DNA from: WHUA01 sp963711215
Lineage (GTDB): Bacteria > Pseudomonadota > Alphaproteobacteria > UBA8366
Assembly: GCA_963711215.1 (NCBI GenBank)
Contig: CAVQDH010000008.1
Location: forward strand, 62,001 to 126,000
Length of the DNA stretch: 64,000 nt
Direction of reading: 5' to 3'
This document shows positions 54,302 through 63,801 of this stretch, in pieces (the stretch's first letter is position 1; every line of letters starts with the position of its first letter). The notes beneath the pieces were generated by a model. It was not told the origin of the DNA and searched no databases. It saw only the letters and a list, made by a program, of their open reading frames with translations. The position numbers and the translations under genes were made by a program.

Positions 54302-55231
54302 ATGCGTGAATTCTACCGCTGGGCTCGCACGGCATATGCCGCGATGCCGAGCAACCTGCGGGGACTGCTCCTGATGACGCTCTCGGTCGGTTTCGCCACC
54401 GGAACCCATGCCGTCATCCGTCATCTGGGGAGCGATATGCCGTCCGAGGAAGTGGTCGTCATTCGCCATGCCTTCGCCCTCGCGGCGCTGTCGCCCTTCA
54501 TCAGCCGGGCCGGCATCCTGCGGACGCTCCGTGCGCGGCGGCCGCGCCTGATCGTCACGCGAGGCCTGATCGGGGGGTGCAACGCGCTCGCCTGGTACAA
54601 ATCCCTGACGCTGCTGCCTTTCGTCGTCGCCACGTCGCTCAATTTCCTGGCGGCGCTTTTCGTCACCATCGGCGCGGTGCTGTTCCTCGGCGAAAAGGCG
54701 GGGCCGCGGCGCTGGGCGGCGGTGGCCATCGGCTTCTCCGGCGCCGTGATCATCCTGCGGCCGGGGGTCGAGGTCATCACGCCGGGCGCGCTGCTGGTGC
54801 TGCTCAGCGCGGTGCTGTCCGGCACCTCCCTGCTGCTCCTCAAACTGCTGACGCGGACCGAGTCGCCGCTCACCATCGTGACCTATATGTATCTGTTCCG
54901 GATCGGCATCGCGCTGATCCCGGCGGCGTTCCATTGGGTCTGGCCGTCGCTCAACGACCTGCTCTGGTTCGTCGCCATCGGCGTGGTGTCGAGCGCCACG
55001 AACATGGCCCAGGCGCAGGCCTTCAAGGAAGCGGATGCGACGCTTCTGGCGCCCGTGCGCTTCACCCGGCTGGTCTGGGCGGCGTTGATCGGCGTGATCG
55101 CCTTCGGCGAGATACCCGATCTCTGGACCTGGATCGGGGCCGCGGTCATCGCGGGCAGCATCAGCTACATCGCCTATCGCGAGGCGACATTGCGCCAGCA
55201 GGAAAAAACAGCCGCCGAAGAGACCGTATAG
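54302..55231 (+). CDS. EamA/DMT family transporter
   Basis: A 309-residue membrane protein with about ten helices in two EamA repeats (about 20-155 and 170-300). GLIGGCNALAWYKSLTLLPFVVATSLNFLAALFVTIGA and LAPVRFTRLVWAALIGVIAFGEIPDLWTWIGA are classic for the S-adenosylmethionine/RhaT-like DMT branch. Substrate unknown. It probably shares a transcript with the D-2-hydroxyacid dehydrogenase. Confidence 0.85.
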   Translation: MREFYRWARTAYAAMPSNLRGLLLMTLSVGFATGTHAVIRHLGSDMPSEEVVVIRHAFALAALSPFISRAGILRTLRARRPRLIVTRGLIGGCNALAWYKSLTLLPFVVATSLNFLAALFVTIGAVLFLGEKAGPRRWAAVAIGFSGAVIILRPGVEVITPGALLVLLSAVLSGTSLLLLKLLTRTESPLTIVTYMYLFRIGIALIPAAFHWVWPSLNDLLWFVAIGVVSSATNMAQAQAFKEADATLLAPVRFTRLVWAALIGVIAFGEIPDLWTWIGAAVIAGSISYIAYREATLRQQEKTAAEETV

Positions 55232-55273
55232 GCCTTCGGCGGCTGGATTGCGGTCGCGGCCGTCGTAAGCGCG

Positions 55274-56056
55274 TTATTTCTCGCGAACGAAGCGGTTGCG
55301 CAGCGTGCCGATCTGGTTGATCTCGATCTCCACCACGTCGCCGTCCTTAATGTTTGGCGCGGAGCCCTCGGTGCCCATCCAGACCATGTCGCCGGGATGC
55401 AGGGTCAGGTATTTGCTCATCGTGCTGATGTAGCGCTCGATCCCGAACAGCATGTGATTGGTGGGAAACTCGATTGTCTGCTTGCCGTTGACGCGGACGG
55501 TGGTCTTCAGCTTGTCGAGGTCGACGTCGGTCTCGATCCAGGGCCCCATCGGCTTGAAGGTGTCGGTGTTCTTGGCGCGCCACATCGTCCGGTCGCCCTT
55601 CTGCCAGGTGCGCTCGCTCACGTCGTTGCCGACGGTATAGCCGAAGACGCAGGAAAGCGCGTCCTTTTCTGTCAAGTTCTTGGCTTTCTTGCCGATGACG
55701 ACGACGATTTCCGCCTCGTACTGCACTTTCTCGGTGGCGTCCTTCGGGATGATGACGTCCTCGCCATGGGCGATCAGGGCGTTGTTCGCGCGATAGCCGA
55801 TGTCCGGCTTTTCCGGAATATTCGGTTCGCGGCCATGCATCTTGGCCTGCTCCATGATGTGGTCGACATAGTTCAGCCCGGCCGCATAGAAGGTCTGCGG
55901 GACCAGCGGAACCAGCAGCTTGACCTTGTCGAGCGGCAGCCGCTTGCCGGTGCGCTTGTAGCTGCCCAGCATGTCGCCGTCGACCGCCTCGATCTCCGAG
56001 CCCTCGATGATGCCATAGGATGCCTTGCCGTTACTTTCGAACCGTGCCCAACGCAT
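55274..56056 (-). CDS. Fumarylacetoacetate hydrolase family protein
   Basis: A 260-residue FAH-fold enzyme. KVQYEAEIVVVIGKKAKNL contains the metal-binding Glu pair, FGYTVGNDVSERTWQ and PGDMVWMGTEGSAPNIKDGDVVEIEI complete the fold. Members hydrolyse or decarboxylate 2-oxo acids from aromatic pathways, or act as 2-hydroxyhepta-2,4-diene-1,7-dioate isomerase. The ATG at 56056 gives the normal MRWARFESNG start, with AGGACACCACC just before it. Confidence 0.88.
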   Translation of the reverse strand: MRWARFESNGKASYGIIEGSEIEAVDGDMLGSYKRTGKRLPLDKVKLLVPLVPQTFYAAGLNYVDHIMEQAKMHGREPNIPEKPDIGYRANNALIAHGEDVIIPKDATEKVQYEAEIVVVIGKKAKNLTEKDALSCVFGYTVGNDVSERTWQKGDRTMWRAKNTDTFKPMGPWIETDVDLDKLKTTVRVNGKQTIEFPTNHMLFGIERYISTMSKYLTLHPGDMVWMGTEGSAPNIKDGDVVEIEINQIGTLRNRFVREK

Positions 56057-56121
56057 GGTGGTGTCCTCCGCGATGCTCCAGGTTGTCGTATGACGCGCCG
56101 GTAATGCCGGAACGAGGCTGG

Positions 56122-56205
56122 CTAATGGAACAGCAGCCCGTTCCAGAGGCCGTAGATGGTCAGGCCGATGAACACGATCAGGCTTATGATGAAATATGTG
56201 CGCAA
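56122..56205 (-). CDS. Possible 27-residue single-helix membrane protein
   Basis: A very short frame: TTG start at 56205 with GAGG six bases upstream, then a basic-polar opening (RTY), a continuous hydrophobic helix of about 20 residues (FIISLIVFIGLTIYGLW) and a short NGLLFH end. An in-frame TGA lies further upstream. Codon choice resembles the neighbours. It sits 65 bases before the FAH gene on the same strand. No homologue recognised; translation is unproven. Confidence 0.35.
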   Translation of the reverse strand: MRTYFIISLIVFIGLTIYGLWNGLLFH

Positions 56206-56346
56206 GGCTCGCCTCGCATTGTCGTCGCGTGGTCACAGTTTAGCCGAAACCTCTCCGACCTCAAGCATGCCGCCCCATCGCCCTTGTTGCGCCGGCCCTT
56301 CTTTGGGTAAGCTGATGCTGGGGCAACCCACACAAACGGTAAACAC

Positions 56347-56544
56347 ATGGGCGAAGTCATCAACCTGCGCAGCTTCCGCAAGAGCCGGGAGCGCGACGAA
56401 CGAACCAAGAAGGCGGTGGAGAATCGTGCGCGCGCCGGTCGTTCGAAGGGTGAGCGCAAGCGTGACGAGGTCGAAACGGAAGCGACGGTAGCCTTCCTCG
56501 ACAAGTGCCGGCTCGATCGCGAAAGCGACGAAGAAGCTTCCTGA
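56347..56544 (+). CDS. DUF4169 family protein
   Basis: A 65-residue, highly charged protein matching DUF4169, a short alphaproteobacterial family: GEVINLRSFRKSRERDERTKKAVENRARAGRSKGERKRDEVETE followed by LDKCRLDRE (quoted in two parts of the typical pattern). It is probably one long helix. Function unknown. The frame has its own start just after ACACATGG and stands alone. Confidence 0.8.
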   Translation: MGEVINLRSFRKSRERDERTKKAVENRARAGRSKGERKRDEVETEATVAFLDKCRLDRESDEEAS

Positions 56545-56710
56545 CCTGCGCGAACGGGTGCGCGCGGCCATCTTTCCCTTCGCGGAACGGTGAGCGCGTG
56601 GTTCAGATCATGGCCGTCCGCGGCGCGTGCCCGTTGTGATGTCCGCCAGGCCCTTCCGTGACATCCCATCCATTGCCGCCGCAGCATCACAGCGCAGGGA
56701 GTAACCGCCG

Positions 56711-57067
56711 ATGACCATCAAACGCTGGAGAGGGGACGCCGCCGGCCGCAACAGGGCGGTCCGTCACGACGGCATCGTCTACACCGTCGCGACGGCCGAA
56801 TCGGCCGGGCCCGACATCAAGACGCAGACCCGCGCCTCGCTCGAAGCGATCGAGAGAACCTCGACCGAGGCGGGCTCGGACAAGACGCGCATGCTGTCGG
56901 TGCAGATCTTCCTCGCCGACATGGCGCAGAAAGCGGCGATGGACGAGGTCTGGAACGCCTGGATCGGCCCCGACTGGCAGACCTGGCCGCAGCGCGCCTG
57001 CGTCGGCGCGCCGCTCGCCGGCGGCACGCTGGTCGAGATCGTCGTCAAGGCGGCGGCGAAGGACTGA
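56711..57067 (+). CDS. RidA family protein (YjgF/YER057c/UK114)
   Basis: A 118-residue RidA-fold protein. These form trimers, and the classic members hydrolyse reactive enamines or imines. The key arginine is in PQRACVGAPLAGGTLVEI, and the usual IYTVA-type strand is VYTVATAES. The N-terminus is longer than the core family and differs from classic RidA, so it belongs to a side group. Its end overlaps the convergent Cys-containing gene by 23 bases. Confidence 0.85.
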   Translation: MTIKRWRGDAAGRNRAVRHDGIVYTVATAESAGPDIKTQTRASLEAIERTSTEAGSDKTRMLSVQIFLADMAQKAAMDEVWNAWIGPDWQTWPQRACVGAPLAGGTLVEIVVKAAAKD

Positions 57068-57455
57068 CGGGCGGCGGGAAGCGGTCGAGATAGGCGCGGG
57101 CCCGCGGCAGCGCATCGTGCAGGAACTGTTTCGGTTCCCGCAGCCATAGCCCGTCGTAATAGCGCGAGCGGATTTCCGAGACGAGGACCGCCGGCGGCAG
57201 CGGAAACAGATCCGCCGACCAGCCGGGCCACCGCCGGTTCGCTTTGCGCCGGATGTGATCCAGCAGCGCGGGCCAGCGGGAATAGCCGTGATAGTCGAAG
57301 GCCAGGTCGTCGCGGGCGACGACGATGTGGTTGCCCGTGAAGCCCTTCGCGGGCCGGATCCAGATCGGCGCAAATCCGGCATCGGGATAGCGCTCGAGAA
57401 AGGCGAAGGCCAGGATGTGACAGGCGCCGCAGGCGAAGAAGACGCGCTCGGTCAA
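57045..57455 (-). CDS. Hypothetical protein with a CGAC motif
   Basis: A 136-residue frame from TTG 57455. It opens TERVFFACGACHILAFAFLERYP, has GNHIVVARDDLAFDYHGYSRW and a PPAVLVSEIRSRYYDGLWL stretch, and ends in a proline-rich tail. The open frame continues upstream (as NPVKRWGL) without another usual start, so the true N-terminus is uncertain. Family not recognised. It follows pdeM by 99 bases on the same strand and overlaps ridA's 3' end. Confidence 0.55.
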   Translation of the reverse strand: MTERVFFACGACHILAFAFLERYPDAGFAPIWIRPAKGFTGNHIVVARDDLAFDYHGYSRWPALLDHIRRKANRRWPGWSADLFPLPPAVLVSEIRSRYYDGLWLREPKQFLHDALPRARAYLDRFPPPVSPSPPP

Positions 57456-57554
57456 GCCCCAGCGCTTGACCGGATTGCTTTTTGTCCCGGGCGGCAGAAC
57501 TGTACATGGGACTGTCCACGCCTCCTTGCCGCGCTTTGCCGGCGAAATGTTCCG

Positions 57555-58301
57555 TCACAGAAGCCGGCGGCTGGTCGTCCGCATGATCCGCGGCACGAGT
57601 AGCAGCTCTCTGTTTGCATCTTTCGCCGCCGGCAATGAGACATGTGCCAACCGGGCGCCGCGCCTGCCGAGGATGAACACGGCGTATTCCCGGCCGAGCA
57701 GGCGCTCGATCGCCGGATCGCGTACGTCGAGGCCGCCGGCATAGGCGCCGAAGGCGGGCAGGATCAGGCGCACGGCCGTCGGTGACGAAGCAGCGCCCGC
57801 CGACGCGGCGGTTGCGCACCGAGACGGATGCCTTCGGGATGGTAGTGGCCGGAGATCTCGCCTTCCGCGCTTGCGCGCGGCTTCGTGGCGGAAGACGATG
57901 TTGGCGCTCCGAAACTCGGGCGTCGGCGATGCCGCCGAGGCCGGCCGGCGGGGCTCGGGGTCGTGGTTGCCGGTGATCCAGATCCACTCGTGCGCCGCCG
58001 TGAGCCTGCGGAGCGTGTCGATCTCGTCCCGGGCCAGCCGGCCCGCGCCATCGCTGTCGTGGAAGCTGTCGCCGAGGCAGATCACCCGGCGCGGCCGGTA
58101 GCGGCGCAGCACGACCGCCAGGCGGCGCAGCGTCTCGCGGCTGTCATAGGGCGGCAGCGGTGTGCCGTTGGCGGCGAAGGCGGAGCCCTTCTCCAAATGC
58201 AGGTCGGCGACGGCGAGCGTCTCCGACTCCGGCCAATAGAGCGCGCCGCTCGCGTCGGCGAGCAGGGCAGCGCCATGGAATTGGAAGGCGGCTGCGCTCA
58301 C
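57555..58301 (-). CDS. pdeM: Ligase-associated metallophosphoesterase PdeM, three one-base insertions
   Basis: About 247 residues after correction. A calcineurin-type nuclease of the bacterial ligase-associated cluster: VADLHLEKG, LGDSFHDSDG, WITGNHDPEP and the restored SGHYHPK give the metal-binding Asp/His/Asn set. The frame is lost and regained by extra bases near 57869, 57835 and 57772 (EAARK/AEGEISGHYHP/KASVSVRNRRVGGRCFVTDGR/RLILPAFG), netting three. GTG 58301 overlaps the helicase stop as GTGA. It acts with the neighbouring helicase, exonuclease and ligase in DNA or RNA repair. Confidence 0.86.
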   Translation of the reverse strand: MSAAAFQFHGAALLADASGALYWPESETLAVADLHLEKGSAFAANGTPLPPYDSRETLRRLAVVLRRYRPRRVICLGDSFHDSDGAGRLARDEIDTLRRLTAAHEWIWITGNHDPEPRRPASAASPTPEFRSANIVFRHEAARKRGRRDLRPLPSRRHPSRCATAASAGAASSPTAVRLILPAFGAYAGGLDVRDPAIERLLGREYAVFILGRRGARLAHVSLPAAKDANRELLLVPRIMRTTSRRLL

Positions 58302-60758
58302 GGGCGGCGTTCCGTCGCTTCGGCGATGAGCTGCTGCGCCGCTTCGTCGAGCAGCTCGTCGACCGCGTCGCCGTCGACCCGTTCCTTGCCGATCTCCAGC
58401 AGCACCGGCACGGCGAGCGGCGAGACGCGGTCGAGCCGGCGGTGCAGGATGCGGTCCTTGGCGCGCTTCAGCATCCCGGCGAGGCGCTCGACGTCGGTCA
58501 GCCCGCGCGCCGCGTCGCGCCGGGTAGCGCGCAGCAGGATGTGCTGTGGCTCGTGACGGCGCAGCGTGTCGTAGATCAGGTCCGAGTTGAAGGTGACCTG
58601 GCGGCCGGTCTTCTGCTGGCCGGGATACTGGCGCTCGATCAGCCCCGCGATCACCGCGACATTGCGGAAGGTGCGCTTGAGCATCGAGGATTCGGCCATC
58701 CAGGCTTCCAGGTCATCGCCCAGCATGTCCTCGTCGAACAGTTTCGCCACGTTTCCGACCGGCTTCATGCTCCACACCGCGATGACGTAGTCGGTGGCGA
58801 CGAAGCCCATGGGCGCGAGGCCGGCGCGCTCCATGCGCTTGGTCAGCAGCATGCCCAGCGTCTGATGCGCGTTCCGGCCCTCGAAGCAGTAGGCGACCAT
58901 GAACTGCTTCTCGCCACGCGGAAAGCTCTCGACGAGAAGCCAGTCCGGCTCCGGCAGGCAGGAGCGCCAGAGCTGCAGGTCGAGCCATTCGCGGACCTGG
59001 TCCGGCAGCGCGCCCCAGCCGGCCGGGCGGGCGAGGATCGCGCGCACGCGCTGGGCCAAGTGCGTCGTCAGCGGCAGCCGCCCGCCCTGATAGGCCGGCA
59101 CTTGCGGCGCATCGCCGCCCGCCCGCACGGCTTCCACGGCCATCTCGCGGATGCCGACGAAGCGCAGCATCTGGCCGGAGAAGATGAAGGTGTCGCCTTC
59201 CTCCAGCCCGAGCGCGAAATATTCCTCGACCTCGCCCAGCACGGGCCCGCGCAGGATCTTCACCTTCAGCGTCGTCGCCTCGACGATGGTGCCGATGTTC
59301 ATGCGGAGGCGCTGCACGACCCGGGGCGAAGCGGCCTTGTAGCGTCCGTCGGCGAGGCGCTCCAGCCGCTGCCAGCGCTCGTATTCCCGGAGCGCGTAGC
59401 CGCCGTGGTCGACGAAGGCGACGACGTCGTCGAAATCCTTGCGGCTGAGGTCGGCATAGGGCGCCGCGCGCGTGACCTCGCGATACAGCGCGTCGGGGTC
59501 GAAGGGCGCGGCGCAGGCCATTGCCATGACATGCTGCGCCAGCACGTCGAACCCGCCCGGCTGCGGCGGGTCGCCGTCCAGCGTTCCCTCGCGGATCGCG
59601 TCCAGCGCGGCGCGGCATTCCAGCACCTCGAAACGGTTGGCGGGCACCAGGATGGCGCGGCTCGCCACGTCGAGCCGGTGGCCGGAGCGGCCGACGCGCT
59701 GCACCAGCCGGCTGACGCCCTTGGGCGCGCCGATCTGGATGACCAGGTCGACCGCCGCCCAGTCGATGCCGAGGTCGAGCGACGAGGTCGCGACGACGGC
59801 GCGCAGCTTGCCCGCCGCCATCGCCGCCTCGACCTTACGCCGCTGCTCGCGCGCCAGGCTGCCGTGATGCAGCGCGATCGGCAGGTTGTCGTCGTTCAGA
59901 TGCCACAGCTCCTGGAACACGATCTCGGCCTGGGCGCGGGTGTTGACGAAGACGAGCGTGGTCCCGGCGCGGCGGATCTCTTCGTAGACCTCCGGCAGGG
60001 CATGCACCGCCATGTGTCCGGACCAGGGCATCGGCTCGCGCGTCGTCAGCATGCTGACCCGGGCGTCGACGGATTCGCCGCCGGCGATGAGATCGACCGA
60101 ACCGGGCCGCGCGTCCGGCGACAGCCAGGCGCGCAGCGCGTCGGGCCAGGCGACGGTCGCCGACAGCCCGACCCGCCGGCAGCCGGGCGCGATCGCCTGC
60201 AGCCGCGTCAGGCAGAGCGCCAGCTGGTCGCCGCGCTTCGACCCGGCGAGCGCGTGGATCTCGTCCAGCACGACGCAGCGCACCGAGCGGAACAGCCGAG
60301 TCGAATCCGGATAGCTCAAGCAGCAGCGTCAGGGATTCCGGCGTGGTCAGCAGGATGTTCGGCGGCCGCTCGCGCTGCCGCTGGCGCTTGTGCTGCGGCG
60401 TGTCGCCGGTGCGGGTTTCCGCCGTGACCGACAAGGCCATCTCGGCGATCGGCGTCTCCAGGTTGCGGTGCACGTCGACCGCCAGCGCCTTCAGCGGCGA
60501 GATATAGAGGGTGTGCAGGCCCTCTGCCCCGCCTTCGGCGATGTCGATCAGGGATGGCAGGAAGCCCGCCAGCGTCTTGCCGCCGCCGGTCGGTGCGATC
60601 ACCAGCGCGTGCCGGCCCGCCGCCGCGGCCTCGACGAGCGCGAGCTGATGGGCATGCGGCGACCAGCCGCGTTGTGCGAACCAGTCGGCGAACGCCTTCG
60701 GCAGCGCGCCGGCGCGCCTGGCCGCGGGCTCCGGCAGGGCAAGCTCCGCCTGCATCAT
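58298..60758 (-). CDS. Ligase-associated Lhr-type DEXH helicase, one-base insertion
   Basis: About 819 residues after removing one base near 60318-60320 (LTLLL/SYPDSTRLFRSV). Walker A is PTGGGKT (56-62), the Walker B box is LDEIHAL, motif III is SATVAWPDAL, and motif VI is QRVGRSGHR. The Lhr-core layout (RecA1, RecA2, winged helix, C-terminal domain) fits the length. This is the Lhr-Core 3'-5' helicase of the MPE / Lhr / exonuclease / ligase cluster described in Pseudomonas and others. Start at ATG 60758 (MMQAELALPEP) is likely. It overlaps pdeM and is divergent from the exonuclease-ligase pair. Confidence 0.9.
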
Positions 60759-60893
60759 GCCGGCACCCGGCGGCGTGATCGGTTCTGGATTCGTGACGGC
60801 AGCAGCAGCGGCACCCCTTCCTCGCGCGTCCCTCTTGCCTCTTGAACAGTTGGCCAGCATATAGAGAGGAGTCGCGAACGGAAAGGGAACAAA

Positions 60894-61920
60894 GTGTCTC
60901 GCTCGAGCGATGCCGCGCCGGAGCGCTGGCTGCGCAAGACGGGGCGCGGACTCTACTGCGTCCCCGGCGATTTCTACGTCGACCCGAACGGGCCGGTCGG
61001 CCGTGCGGTGATCACGCACGGCCATGCGGACCATGCGCGCGCCGGCCACGACGTCAGTGCTGACGACGGCGGCGACCGCGGCGATCATGCGCGTCGCGCT
61101 TCGGCGACGGCGCGGCGGGTACATTACGACTGCGCGGACTATGGCGAGATGCGCCGGTTCGGCGACGTTGCTGTCCGTCTTCTGCCGGCGGGGCATGTGC
61201 TCGGCAGCGCCCAGGTGGTGATCGAACATGCCGGCTGCCGCGTCGTCGTCTCGGGCGACTACAAGCGGCGGCGCGACCCGACCTGCGCCGGCTTCGAGCC
61301 GATCGATTGCGATCTTGTTCATCACCGAGGCGACCTTCGCGCTGCCGGTATTCCGCCACCCGGACGACCGCGGCGAGATCGCGCGCCTGCTGCATTCCCT
61401 GTCGGTATTCCCCGAGCGCTGTCACCTTGTCGGCGTCTATGCGCTCGGCAAGGCGCAGCGCGTCGCCGCGCTGCTGCGGGAAGCGGGTTATGACCGGCCG
61501 ATCTACCTGCATGGCGCGCTGATCGAGCTGTGCGGGCTTTACGAGAGCCTCGGCGTATCGCTGGGCGAGCTCCGGCCGGTCGCGGGCGCGCAAAAGAAGG
61601 CGATGGCGGGGGAGATCGTGCTGTGTCCGCCGGGGGCGCTGAACGACCGCTGGTCGCGCGGCTTTCCCGAGCCGGTGACGGCGATGGCGTCCGGCTGGAT
61701 GCGGGTGCGCCAGCGCGCGCGCCAGGGCGGGGTGGAGCTGCCGCTGGTGCTCTCCGACCATGCCGACTGGGACGAGCTGACCGCGACGATCCACGACATG
61801 AAGGCGCCTCGCCTTTGGGTCACCCATGGCCGCGAGGAAGCGCTGGTGCATTACGCCCGCAGCAAGGGCGTCGAGGCAGAGGCGCTGTCGCTGGTGGGGT
61901 TCGAGGAGGAGGGCTCGTGA
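60894..61920 (+). CDS. Ligase-associated DNA exonuclease (metallo-beta-lactamase fold), four one-base insertions
   Basis: About 340 residues after correction. The MBL signature is VITHGHADHARAGHD and a later metal site is in SDHADWDEL; PAGHVLGSAQVVIEH and VVVSGDYKRRRDPTCAGFEPIDCD are typical of the CPSF-like ligase-associated exonuclease. Extra bases near 61053, 61096, 61115 and 61314-61316 break the frame; the third shift returns to the starting frame. GTG 60894 follows AAAGGGAAC. Its end overlaps the ligase start (GTGA). Confidence 0.87.
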
Positions 61921-63500
61921 AGCGCTTCGCCCAGCTCCTCGACACGCTGGTCTACACCCCGTCGCGCAACGGCAAGCTCCGGCTGCTCGCGGATTATTTC
62001 GCGACCGCGCCCGATCCGGACCGCGGCTGGGCGCTCGCCGCGATGACCGGCGGCCTGACCCAGCGTCACGTCAAGCCGGCGCTGGTGCACGCGCTGGTCG
62101 AGCAGCGCGTCGACCCGGTGCTGTTCCGGCTGTCTTACGATTACGTGGGCGACCTGGCGGAAACCGTGTCGCTGATCTGGCCGCAAGCTTCGGTGCAAGG
62201 GCCGGCCCCGTCCTTGGGCGGGATCGTCGAACGGCTGCGCGCCGCGGGCCGAACGGAGGTGCCGCGGCTGCTCGCGGACTGGCTCGACCTGCTGGATGCG
62301 CCGGGCCGCTTCGCGCTGCTCAAGCTGCTGATGGGCGGGATGCGCGTCGGCGTGTCGGCGCGGCTCACCAAGGCGGCGCTGGCCGCGGTCGGCGGCATGC
62401 CGGTGGAGCAGATCGAGGAGATCTGGTTCGGGCTGGAGCCGCCCTACCAACCCCTCTTCGCCTGGCTCGAAGGACGCGCCGGGCCGCCCGCGGTCGACCA
62501 GCGCCTGGCCTTCCGCTCGCCGATGCTGGCCAATCCGGTGGAGCCGGCCGAGATCGAGCCGCTCGATCCGGCCGATTTCCGCGCCGAATGGAAATGGGAC
62601 GGCATCCGCGTGCAGCTCGTCGCCGACGGCGGCGAGGCGCGGCTCTATTCGCGCAACGGCGACGACATCGGCGCGGCGTTTCCGGACATTCTGGGGAACG
62701 CCGGCTTCGACGCGGTGCTCGACGGCGAACTGCTGGTCCTGCGCGCGGGCGAGGCCGCGCCGTTCAACGACTTGCAGCAGCGGCTGAACCGCAAGACCGT
62801 GACGGCGCGCCTGCTGGCCGACCATCCGGCGCATATCCGGCTCTACGACATCCTGTTCGACGCAGGCGAGGATCTGCGGCCGCTGCCCTTCGACGACCGC
62901 CGCCGGCGGCTCGAGCGCTGGTACGGTCGCGTCGCGCCGGAGCGCATGGACCTGTCGCCGCTGGTGCCGTTCGAATCCTGGGCGGACCTCGCCCGGCTGC
63001 GCGACGCCGCGCGGGCGGACGGCATCGAAGGCCTGATGCTGAAGCGGCGCGACAGCGTCTATGTCGCCGGCCGGCCCAAGGGCCCCTGGTTCAAATGGAA
63101 GCGCGACCCGCTGCTGGCGGACTGCGTCCTGATGTATGCGCAACGCGGCCACGGCCGGCGGTCGTCCTATTACTCGGACTTTACCTTCGGCTGCTGGCGC
63201 ATGGACGAAGCGGGCGCGGCCGAGCTGGTGCCCGTCGGCAAGGCCTATTTCGGCTTCACCGACGCCGAGCTGGTCGAGCTCGACGGCTGGGTGCGGGCGC
63301 ACAGCACGGAGCGCTTCGGGCCTGTCCGGGCGGTCGAGCCGGGTCTCGTCTTCGAGGTCGCCTTCGACTCCGTGCACCGCTCGACCCGGCACAAGTCCAA
63401 GCTGGCGATGCGCTTTCCGCGCATCCACCGGATCCGCTGGGACAAGCCGCACGCGGAGGCCGACCGCCTGGAAACCCTTGAAAAACTGCTAAATCCTTGA
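61917..63500 (+). CDS. ATP-dependent DNA ligase (cluster-associated)
   Basis: A 527-residue ligase. An N-terminal DNA-binding domain (about 1-200) precedes the nucleotidyltransferase domain, whose active-site lysine is Lys226 in KWDGIRVQL. Further motifs are LYSRNGDD (III), LDGELL (IIIa), IEGLMLKRRDSVY (IV) and WFKWKRD (V), then an OB-fold. It seals nicks and is distinct from the NAD-dependent LigA. The GTG start overlaps the exonuclease stop by four bases, so the two are translated together. Confidence 0.92.
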   Translation: MKRFAQLLDTLVYTPSRNGKLRLLADYFATAPDPDRGWALAAMTGGLTQRHVKPALVHALVEQRVDPVLFRLSYDYVGDLAETVSLIWPQASVQGPAPSLGGIVERLRAAGRTEVPRLLADWLDLLDAPGRFALLKLLMGGMRVGVSARLTKAALAAVGGMPVEQIEEIWFGLEPPYQPLFAWLEGRAGPPAVDQRLAFRSPMLANPVEPAEIEPLDPADFRAEWKWDGIRVQLVADGGEARLYSRNGDDIGAAFPDILGNAGFDAVLDGELLVLRAGEAAPFNDLQQRLNRKTVTARLLADHPAHIRLYDILFDAGEDLRPLPFDDRRRRLERWYGRVAPERMDLSPLVPFESWADLARLRDAARADGIEGLMLKRRDSVYVAGRPKGPWFKWKRDPLLADCVLMYAQRGHGRRSSYYSDFTFGCWRMDEAGAAELVPVGKAYFGFTDAELVELDGWVRAHSTERFGPVRAVEPGLVFEVAFDSVHRSTRHKSKLAMRFPRIHRIRWDKPHAEADRLETLEKLLNP

Positions 63501-63585
63501 CGACGGAATGGCCGGAAGAAGGATTGCCTATTGCCCGCTTGGCCCGTATCTTCCTGCCCGAACCGAAGCCAAGAGGTAACAGGCC

Positions 63586-63765
63586 ATGCTCGCCAGTCTG
63601 CGCCGTGCGGGCGTCATCGCCGGATTTCTCGCGCCCTTCCTGTTCGTCGCCGCCTGCTCGCCGGAAGTGGGTAGCAAGGAATGGTGCGAGGCCATGAAGA
63701 AGAAGCCAAAGGGCGATTGGACCGCCAACGAGGCCACCGCCTTCGCCAAGAACTGCATCTTCTAG
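63586..63765 (+). CDS. DUF3012 small lipoprotein
   Basis: A 59-residue lipoprotein. The signal peptide has the lipobox LFVAAC with Cys24 as the lipidated residue. The mature part is short: SPEVGSKEWCEAMKKKP and GDWTANEATAFAKNC, with a conserved Cys pair, matching DUF3012. Function unknown. AAGAGG lies eight bases upstream of the ATG. It stands just before lepA. Confidence 0.85.
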   Translation: MLASLRRAGVIAGFLAPFLFVAACSPEVGSKEWCEAMKKKPKGDWTANEATAFAKNCIF

Positions 63766-63801
63766 GCTCGGCCGCCAAATTTCCAAGGTATTGCTGCGTC
63801 A

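Noticed and set aside
56779..57987. 402-codon minus-strand frame spanning ridA and pdeM
   Set aside because: A mosaic of antisense ridA, part of pdeM in a shifted frame and unrelated sequence; caused by the insertions.
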